A stretch of DNA of 9,899 nucleotides from positions 1-9,899 of the forward strand of contig JAFEBC010000321.1 of NCBI GenBank assembly GCA_018266095.1, given 5' to 3'. The notes under the pieces were generated by a model. The model worked only from the letters and a program-made list of their open reading frames with translations, searched no databases and was not told the DNA's origin. This stretch comes from Deltaproteobacteria bacterium. Lineage in GTDB: Bacteria; Myxococcota; Myxococcia; Myxococcales; 40CM-4-68-19. Both the position numbers and the translations under genes were made by a program. The number at the start of each line of letters is the position of its first letter. Within the stretch, counting starts at the first letter, position 1. This document shows positions 5,149 to 9,899 of the stretch, in pieces.

Positions 5149-7564
5149 GCTTCTCCGCGACGCGCGCGCGCGCCGTCCCGTGAGCGCGCGCCTCGGCCCG
5201 CCGCAGGAAGTCGAGCGCCCCTGCGCGATCTCCCCGCGCGACGAGCTGGTCGGCGATCCGTGACGCCAGGAGGGCATCCTCTGGACTCAGCGCAGCCGCG
5301 GTCGCGCGCTCGGCATCCGCGCGCGGGGCCTGGCCTGCCGCCTCGAACGCGTCGGCGCGCAGGAGGCGCCCCTCGACCTCCCACGCCGTGCCTTCAGGGG
5401 CGAAGCGGGCGTCCGCCAGCAGCTTGAGCGCCTCCTGCGCCGCGCCGCGCGTCAGGAGCGACGACACGAGCGCGTACGTGAGCTCGTAGTCGCGCGGACA
5501 CTGGGGCGCGGCCGCCATCAGGAGCTGTTCGCTCACCGCGGCGGGCTGGCCCTGCTCGTGCGCGAGGCGCGCCTGGAGGAGCGCCTTCGCGCAAGGGAGC
5601 GTCCCGATGTCCGGGATCACCTGCGCGGCCTGTGCGCTCTGGTTCGACTGGAGGAGCGCCCACGCGAGCTGCACCCGCAGCGGATCGAGCGCCGCGCCCT
5701 CCTCGCGCGGATCCTGCGCGGCGCCCTGAGCGAGGCTGCGCTGCGCCAGGGCCGCGGCCTCCTCGAAGCGGCGCTGCTCTGCCAGGCGCGACACGAGCCG
5801 CAGGCGCACCCGCAGATCGGCAGGCGCGACCTCGTCCAGCTCGTCGACGCCCGCGGCGGCCTCGAGCGCCAGGTCGATGAGCTCCTGCTGCGCGGCCTCG
5901 CGCACCCGCTCGAACGCGAGCTTCACCTCGATGCGCGCCTGCGACCGCGCGCCCGCGCGCAGCAAGATGGCCCCGGCCACGAAGTGCGGCCGCCATGTCC
6001 CCGGCGACAACGCCTCGGCGCGGCCGGCCCAACCCAGCGCGAGCCGCGTGTGCGGCGGCGTGCGCGCGTGCAGGGCGCTCGCCACCGAGAGCGACACGAG
6101 CGTGTCCGCGGGGTGCAGCGCGACCTCACTCTGCGCCGCCGCCAGCAGCGGCTCCAGCGGATCGTTCGGAGCGCTCCCGAGCGCTTGCAGCGTGCGCGCC
6201 GCGAGGTCCGCTGAGTGCGCCTCGCCCAGGTGCGACGCCAGCGCCGCGAGCGCGCCCGCGTACACCAACACGCGCGCAAGCTTCACCTTGCCGAGGAGCG
6301 AGCGTCCACCCGAGGTCCGCTCGCTCCGCGCTGCGTCCGAGCGGGCCTCCACGCGCGCGGCCGCGCCCAGCGCGGTCCAGAGCGGCAGCGCCACGCCCAA
6401 CAGCTCCAGGTTGAAGTCGGCGAGGTTGTGCACCGCCAGCGCCGCGAACACGGCCAGCGCGCCCGCCACCACCGGCTGCCTGCGCGCACGCCACAGGTCG
6501 CGCACGCCGAGCGCGATGAGCGCGAAGATCACGAGCGCGCCCGGCAGGCCCAGCTCGGTGACGAGCTGCAGCGGCTCGTTCTCCGCGTACACGAAGGTCA
6601 CGTCGGCCGGCGTGGTCGTGTGCAGATCCGACACGAAGCGATACGCCCCGCGCCCCGCACCCAGGAGCCAGTGCGACCTCGCGGCCTCGAGCGCGCCCGC
6701 GAACGCGCGCAGCCTCAGGGTCTGCGTCAGCCGCGCCGGACCGAGGTCGAGCCAGCGCCCCGCGAGCGGCTGCCCTGCGGACACGACGGCCAGCGCCAGC
6801 GCCCCGAGCAGCACCAGGCCCAGCGCCGACCTCGACGAGCGCGTGTGCGTGACCGCCAGCACCAGCACGCCCGCGCCCAGGCCGATCACGGCGCCGCGCG
6901 AGAGCGTCAGCAGCACCGCCGCCACGCAGACGCTCGCCGCGCACCACAGCAGCACCCGCGCCTGCCTTCCCTTCGCCTCCTGCGCCGCAGCCAGGGCCGT
7001 GAGCGCGCCCGACACGAGCAGCGCCGCGAGGTGGTTGCGGTTGACGAAGCCCGCCCGGAACACACCGGTGACCAGGAGCGCGCCCAGCGCCCACGCGAGC
7101 TGCAGCAGCGCGGCCCACAGCGGCGCGAGCGAGAGCACCCGCTGCGTCCTCGGCTCCTGCGCGAGCCGGGCCGCCGTCAGCGCCGCCATCGCCAGCGTGA
7201 GCGAGAACGCGAGCGACTGCAGGGTCTGCGGCACGTCGAGCGAGAGCGGCATCCACGCCGTCAGCGTCGCGGGCGACACGGGCGGGAGCGTGCGCAACGC
7301 GAAGTTCTCGGGCGCGACGAGCGCGAGGAGCCTGGGCGGCAGGGGCACGCACTGCACCAGCGCCACGCCCGCGAGCACCAAGGGCATGAGCACCCACGGC
7401 GAGGCGCGCTGCGGAGCGGTGCCTCGCCGCGACAGCCACAAGGCCAGCGCGACCAGGAGCGCACACGCCGCCTGCGCGTTCACGGGCACGCCGCCGCGCA
7501 CGAGGCCGATCACGGCCCCGCACAGGAGGAGCAACAGCAGCGATGCGCGCGTCCGCGGATCCAA
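5126..7564 (-). CDS. O-antigen ligase/polymerase (Wzy_C family) with TPR-like tail
   Basis: An 812-aa polytopic inner-membrane protein with about 12-13 hydrophobic segments between residues 7 and 445. Wzy_C/WaaL signatures are FVNRNHLA (173-180), LTLSRGAVIGL (219-229), GAGRGAYRF (302-310), a periplasmic-loop motif YAENEPLQLVTELGLPG (326-342), and HNLADFNLEL (379-388). These proteins polymerise undecaprenyl-linked glycan, ligate it to lipid A-core, or transfer it to protein (PglL type). Which applies here cannot be told. After the last helix (about 430-445) a ~365-residue Ala/Leu/Glu/Arg-rich helical tail (5126-6229) shows TPR-like pairs, for example LAEQRRFEEAAALAQRSLAQ (594-613), LLTRGAAQEALKLLADARF (703-721) and ADQLVARGDRAGALDFLRRA (771-790). 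It is roughly twice the size of a simple ligase. The start is TTG 7564, the only usable in-frame start after an in-frame TAG 36 nt upstream. It lies 33 nt behind the preceding gene, which implies an operon. Confidence 0.9.
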   Translation of the reverse strand: MDPRTRASLLLLLLCGAVIGLVRGGVPVNAQAACALLVALALWLSRRGTAPQRASPWVLMPLVLAGVALVQCVPLPPRLLALVAPENFALRTLPPVSPATLTAWMPLSLDVPQTLQSLAFSLTLAMAALTAARLAQEPRTQRVLSLAPLWAALLQLAWALGALLVTGVFRAGFVNRNHLAALLVSGALTALAAAQEAKGRQARVLLWCAASVCVAAVLLTLSRGAVIGLGAGVLVLAVTHTRSSRSALGLVLLGALALAVVSAGQPLAGRWLDLGPARLTQTLRLRAFAGALEAARSHWLLGAGRGAYRFVSDLHTTTPADVTFVYAENEPLQLVTELGLPGALVIFALIALGVRDLWRARRQPVVAGALAVFAALAVHNLADFNLELLGVALPLWTALGAAARVEARSDAARSERTSGGRSLLGKVKLARVLVYAGALAALASHLGEAHSADLAARTLQALGSAPNDPLEPLLAAAQSEVALHPADTLVSLSVASALHARTPPHTRLALGWAGRAEALSPGTWRPHFVAGAILLRAGARSQARIEVKLAFERVREAAQQELIDLALEAAAGVDELDEVAPADLRVRLRLVSRLAEQRRFEEAAALAQRSLAQGAAQDPREEGAALDPLRVQLAWALLQSNQSAQAAQVIPDIGTLPCAKALLQARLAHEQGQPAAVSEQLLMAAAPQCPRDYELTYALVSSLLTRGAAQEALKLLADARFAPEGTAWEVEGRLLRADAFEAAGQAPRADAERATAAALSPEDALLASRIADQLVARGDRAGALDFLRRAEARAHGTARARVAEKLNLLQRR

Positions 7565-7597
7565 GCGAGCCCGGAGCGTACACCCGCGCCCGCGGCG

Positions 7598-8734
7598 CTA
7601 CAGGCTCAACTGCAGCCCCAGGCTCAGCAGCGGCGCGAAGATCGTCTCCGTGCCGGCCTTGTACGCCTCGCCCGCGAACCACGCGAACATCGACACGTGA
7701 TCGATCGGGTACCAGGACAGCCGCAGCCCCGCGCCGCCTCCGAACGCGGTCCCGTCCGGCAGCGGCACCACCGCGCCCCGCAGGCCGAACTGCAGCCCGA
7801 AGTCCTCGCCGCCCACGAGGCCCTTGAGGAGCGACAGGCGCCCGCCGATGTGCGGCGCGATGATCGCGCTCCCCTGCGCGCTCCAGCCCAGGCCCAGGTG
7901 CAGGCTGAGTCCGGCCTCTTCGCCCATCGTCTTCGCCTTCGGGTCCCAGACCACGCCGCCGAAGATGCCGATCCCGCCGTGGTGCGCGCGCGCCTCTGCT
8001 TGCGCCTGGATCTCCGCGGCCCGCCGCATGCGCGCGTCGTCCTCGGCCTCGCTGCGCTGCCGCTCCTTGCGCCGCGCCTCCTGCTCGTCGGCCTGGGCCT
8101 TCGCCAGCGCCCGCGCCTCGGCCTCACGCTGGGCCTGCGCGTCACGCCGCGCCGCCGCGTTCTCCTTGGCCGATTGCTCGGCCAGGATCACCTTGAAGAG
8201 CTCGGCGACCGCCGCGCCCAGGCCGGCCAGGAGCTCGTCGGCGTCCTTGCCGCGTGTCTCCGCGGCGCCGATCTGCTTGGCGGAGTGCGTGTCGTGCATG
8301 CGCAGGGCGAGCGTGTAGCTGCTGCCGAACTTGAGCAGATCCCCGCTCACCACCAGGTCCGCGTTGACGAGCCGTCCGGTCTGCACCTCGCACTGGCCCT
8401 CGCACTCCGCGAGCGACTTGCCCGCGGCCTCGACCAGCGTCTGCATGCTCTCCGGCGACATCATGTTGACGTCGTGCACCTGGCGCAGCACCTGCCGGCG
8501 CACCGCGGCCGCGAGGTAGACGATGTCCATCTCCGCCTTGTCGGCGCCCTGCAGCTTGGTGTTGAAGTTGAGCACCGCGATCATCGGCTGCTGCGGCGCA
8601 TCGGCGGGCTTCTGGGCCTCGGCGGCAGCCTTCTGGGGCTCGGCCGCGCGCGCAGGGAGCGCCGCGAGGACGAGCGCCGCGATCGTCACTTGCCCGAGCA
8701 GCGAACGGCCCTGCGCGGCGGGCCTGCGCGTCAC
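7598..8734 (-). other. module 2: exported protein with FlgO/CsgG-like domain, coiled coil and predicted outer-membrane barrel
   Basis: Taken from GTG 8734 this is a 378-aa protein. Residues 1-30 form a good Sec signal peptide (TRRPAAQGR n-region, VTIAALVLAAL core, ARA|AE cleavage). Residues 51-185 start with MIAVLNFNTK and contain VRRQVLRQVHDVNMMSPESM, a C111/C115 pair, LVNADLVVSGDLLKFGSSYT and LRMHDTHSAK. This pattern resembles the FlgO/CsgG/TolB-N-type periplasmic fold. Residues 187-252 are almost purely Ala/Arg/Glu/Gln and are predicted to be a coiled coil. Residues 253-378 alternate Gly, aromatic and hydrophobic residues (GGIGIFGGVVW, LSLHLGLGWSAQG, FGLQFGLRGAVV) and end LGLQLSL, as in small outer-membrane beta-barrels. 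The role is unknown; a periplasm-spanning link between the outer membrane and an export or assembly system is an inference. Confidence 0.72.
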
Positions 8735-9899
8735 GCTCGCGCGTCGCCGCCAGTGGAGCATGGCCATCGCGCACAAGAGGAGGGTCAGCCCCAGGTCGGG
8801 CACAGCGCCGCTCGAGCTGCAGGCGAAGCCGTTGATCGTCCGGTGCGCCGCGAGGTCGTCGCCTCCGTCGCTGCCGCCATCCGCGGTTCCGCCGCCGCCT
8901 CCACCGCCATCGGGCTGACCGCCGCCGCCGCCCGTCGTGGCCTGCACGTCCACGTTGGCCGTGCCGTAGCCGGGCGCCGACACCGTGATCGACTGCGTGC
9001 CGGCCGCGGGCGCGATGAAGTAGATGGGCGTCGAGGCCGACCCCGCCGCGACGACGAGCGTGCCCGTGTACTGCGACGAGCACGCGGCGTCCGCGTAGAT
9101 GGTGAGCCCGCCGCTGGTGCTGAAGGTCACGGGGATGTTGTTGGACGGGCTGATGACCGAGGTGCCCGTGGGATCCTTGACCTGCAACTGCACCGGCCCC
9201 GAGCACACGCCCACCGAGCCCAGCGTGCCCGTGCCGAGGAAGGCGAGCTGCCCTGCGGCGACCTCGAAGGTGTTCGAGAGCGCGGTGCCGTCGGCGAGGG
9301 CCGGCGTGGCGAAGGCCTGGAGCTGGTAGCCCGTGCCCTCGCGGTCGACGGTGAGCGAGAAGGTGGCGACGCCGTTGGTCGCGCTCTTGCTGGTGGTGCC
9401 CGAGAGCGTCGCGCCGTTGGTGGCCGAGAGCGCGATGGTGATGGTGTTGGTCGCGGCGGTGATCACGGTGTCGCTCTCGTCGGCGAGCTCCACCGAGAAC
9501 GAGAGCGTGTCGCCGAGCTTGTACTTGCTGGCCACGCCGGTGAACTCGAGCTTGGTGGCCCCGCCGCTCGCGGGCGCCGACACGACCTCCTGCTGCGTGG
9601 CGGTGGTGAGGCCGCTCGCGCTGGCGGTGAGCGTGATGGTCGCCGCGGCTGCGCTCTTGAAATAGAAGGCGCTGGAGGTGGTCCCGGAGGTGTCGATGCT
9701 CAAGTTGCCGAGCGCCACCGTGCAGGCGGGGTTCGAGTAGAGCAGCGCGCCGTTGCTCGCCGAGACGCTGACGGTGACCGGGTTGTTGGGCGCGATGGCG
9801 GTGTTGGTCGCGTCGCGCGTCTGCACCTGCACGGCGCCCGAGCAGGCGTTGGTGGCGATGGTCTGGACGTTGGTGCTGAAGGCGAGCTTGGTGGGCCCG
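7598..9899 (-). CDS. single open frame: Ig-like repeats + MYXO-CTERM fused to a FlgO-like/coiled-coil/barrel protein (5' end outside window)
   Basis: As given, the frame is open from the right edge (first full codon 9898-9896) to TAG at 7598-7600, about 766 visible residues. The first half is an extracellular repeat protein that ends in a sorting signal. The second half looks like a complete exported protein with its own signal peptide. A GTG at 8734-8732 (within GTGA, with TGA at 8733-8731 one base out of frame) is a natural start for the second half. The frame may therefore be two genes joined by one extra base just upstream, or a true fusion. The modules are described separately below. There is no strong internal ribosome-binding site before 8734. 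The ligase gene follows 33 nt downstream. The N-terminus and any start codon lie beyond the window: GTG 9832 falls inside an Ig-like repeat and is not a start. Confidence 0.8.
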   Translation of the reverse strand, partial: GPTKLAFSTNVQTIATNACSGAVQVQTRDATNTAIAPNNPVTVSVSASNGALLYSNPACTVALGNLSIDTSGTTSSAFYFKSAAAATITLTASASGLTTATQQEVVSAPASGGATKLEFTGVASKYKLGDTLSFSVELADESDTVITAATNTITIALSATNGATLSGTTSKSATNGVATFSLTVDREGTGYQLQAFATPALADGTALSNTFEVAAGQLAFLGTGTLGSVGVCSGPVQLQVKDPTGTSVISPSNNIPVTFSTSGGLTIYADAACSSQYTGTLVVAAGSASTPIYFIAPAAGTQSITVSAPGYGTANVDVQATTGGGGGQPDGGGGGGGTADGGSDGGDDLAAHRTINGFACSSSGAVPDLGLTLLLCAMAMLHWRRRASVTRRPAAQGRSLLGQVTIAALVLAALPARAAEPQKAAAEAQKPADAPQQPMIAVLNFNTKLQGADKAEMDIVYLAAAVRRQVLRQVHDVNMMSPESMQTLVEAAGKSLAECEGQCEVQTGRLVNADLVVSGDLLKFGSSYTLALRMHDTHSAKQIGAAETRGKDADELLAGLGAAVAELFKVILAEQSAKENAAARRDAQAQREAEARALAKAQADEQEARRKERQRSEAEDDARMRRAAEIQAQAEARAHHGGIGIFGGVVWDPKAKTMGEEAGLSLHLGLGWSAQGSAIIAPHIGGRLSLLKGLVGGEDFGLQFGLRGAVVPLPDGTAFGGGAGLRLSWYPIDHVSMFAWFAGEAYKAGTETIFAPLLSLGLQLSL
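8741..8839 (-). other. MYXO-CTERM-like C-terminal sorting signal
   Basis: The order is NGFACSSSG (the Cys-containing motif), then a hydrophobic stretch (LGLTLLLCAMAML), then HWRRR. This matches the three-part MYXO-CTERM pattern recognised by myxosortases in Myxococcota, which process the protein at the Cys for outer-membrane/surface attachment. It would normally be followed at once by a stop codon; here the frame continues. Confidence 0.7.
8858..8932 (-). repeat. Gly/Asp-rich low-complexity linker (GGN codon run)
   Basis: About 25 codons, mostly GGC/GGT/GGA with interspersed Asp, Gln, Pro and Ser, encode a flexible spacer between the last Ig-like domain and the sorting signal. Such linkers are usual before MYXO-CTERM tails. 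The GGN run is also prone to replication or assembly length errors, in steps of 3 when in frame. Confidence 0.8.

Larger units (their letters stand above)
8735..9899 (-). other. module 1: surface protein with Ig-like repeats and MYXO-CTERM signal
   Basis: Three beta-rich domains are visible in the order A-B-A. Domain A copy 1 (9581-9898) and copy 2 (8933-9253) share a (T/Q)(K)LAF start, CSG.VQ.Q, a P.NN.(P)V stretch, AC, YF and a closing T.(T/S)...G segment. Each has two Cys, 40 and 41 residues apart, probably a disulfide. Domain B (9254-9580) has no Cys and resembles bacterial Ig-like (Big/invasin) folds: LGDTLSFSVELADESDTVI, then NGATLSG and GVATFSLTV. A Gly/Asp linker and the sorting signal follow. 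The repeats run past the window edge, so the protein is larger. Expected location is the cell surface or outer membrane. No catalytic motif is seen; adhesion or a structural role is an inference. Confidence 0.72.

Noticed and set aside
4048..5277. Upstream extension of the wecB frame on the minus strand
   Set aside because: It is antisense to the pseudouridine synthase. WecB's conserved N-terminus starts at ATG 4047.
5877..7700. Open plus-strand frame of 607 codons opposite the ligase
   Set aside because: The product is Ser/Ala/Arg low-complexity, whereas the minus strand shows membrane helices and Wzy_C motifs.
6283..8734. Similar GRSLLG(K/Q)V peptides in the ligase (about 6290) and at the start of the FlgO-like module (about 8700)
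   Set aside because: The shared stretch is under ten residues with different codons and no flanking similarity, so it is probably chance within membrane-helix starts.
9333..9665. Plus-strand 110-codon frame that looks like a hydrophobic membrane protein
   Set aside because: It is the complement of Thr/Ser/Ala-rich Ig-like repeats, which produces Val/Ala/Leu-rich shadows. No ribosome-binding site or conserved motif is seen.

Overview
This is a very GC-rich window, densely coding on both strands, with strong G/C preference at third codon positions. It most likely comes from a member of the Myxococcota. The best pointer is a MYXO-CTERM-like C-terminal sorting signal near 8741-8839: Gly/Asp-rich linker, then a GFACSSSG motif, a hydrophobic segment and an Arg cluster. 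This signal is largely confined to that phylum. No mobile element, tRNA, rRNA or CRISPR was seen.

Left block (1-2251, plus strand): the 3' end of an unrecognised gene overlaps by 4 nt (ATGA) a GT4-family glycosyltransferase. A class I SAM-dependent methyltransferase follows after 12 nt. This looks like the end of an operon for building and decorating a surface polysaccharide. The 285-nt gap behind it (2252-2536) holds a structured repeat island: three direct copies of a ~50-nt unit, plus one inverted copy of its core that makes a ~150-nt imperfect palindrome.

Middle block: on the minus strand, a non-hydrolysing UDP-GlcNAc 2-epimerase (wecB type, 2944-4047) is coupled by a 4-nt ATGA overlap to a small membrane protein with a two-CxxC zinc-ribbon-like motif (2537-2947). 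Diverging from wecB is an RluA-family pseudouridine synthase (4120-5148, GTG start). Its last 23 nt overlap the 3' end of the next minus-strand gene.

Right block (5126-9899, minus strand): transcription enters from beyond the right edge. One uninterrupted reading frame (7598 to the edge) encodes Ig-like repeats ending in a MYXO-CTERM signal. Without a stop codon it continues into a second apparently complete secreted protein: signal peptide, FlgO/CsgG-like N-domain, coiled coil and a predicted outer-membrane barrel. After 33 nt comes an 812-aa polytopic O-antigen ligase/polymerase (Wzy_C) with a long TPR-like tail. The block suggests a cell-envelope assembly or glycan-attachment locus.

The genes together point to envelope polysaccharide synthesis: precursor supply (WecB), sugar transfer (GT4), methylation, and polymerisation or ligation (Wzy_C), next to surface-anchored proteins. 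The most unusual point is the stop-less junction at about 8731-8741. It is either a single-base error or frameshift at a GTGA gene junction, or a true polyprotein whose parts would be separated by sorting and signal peptidases.
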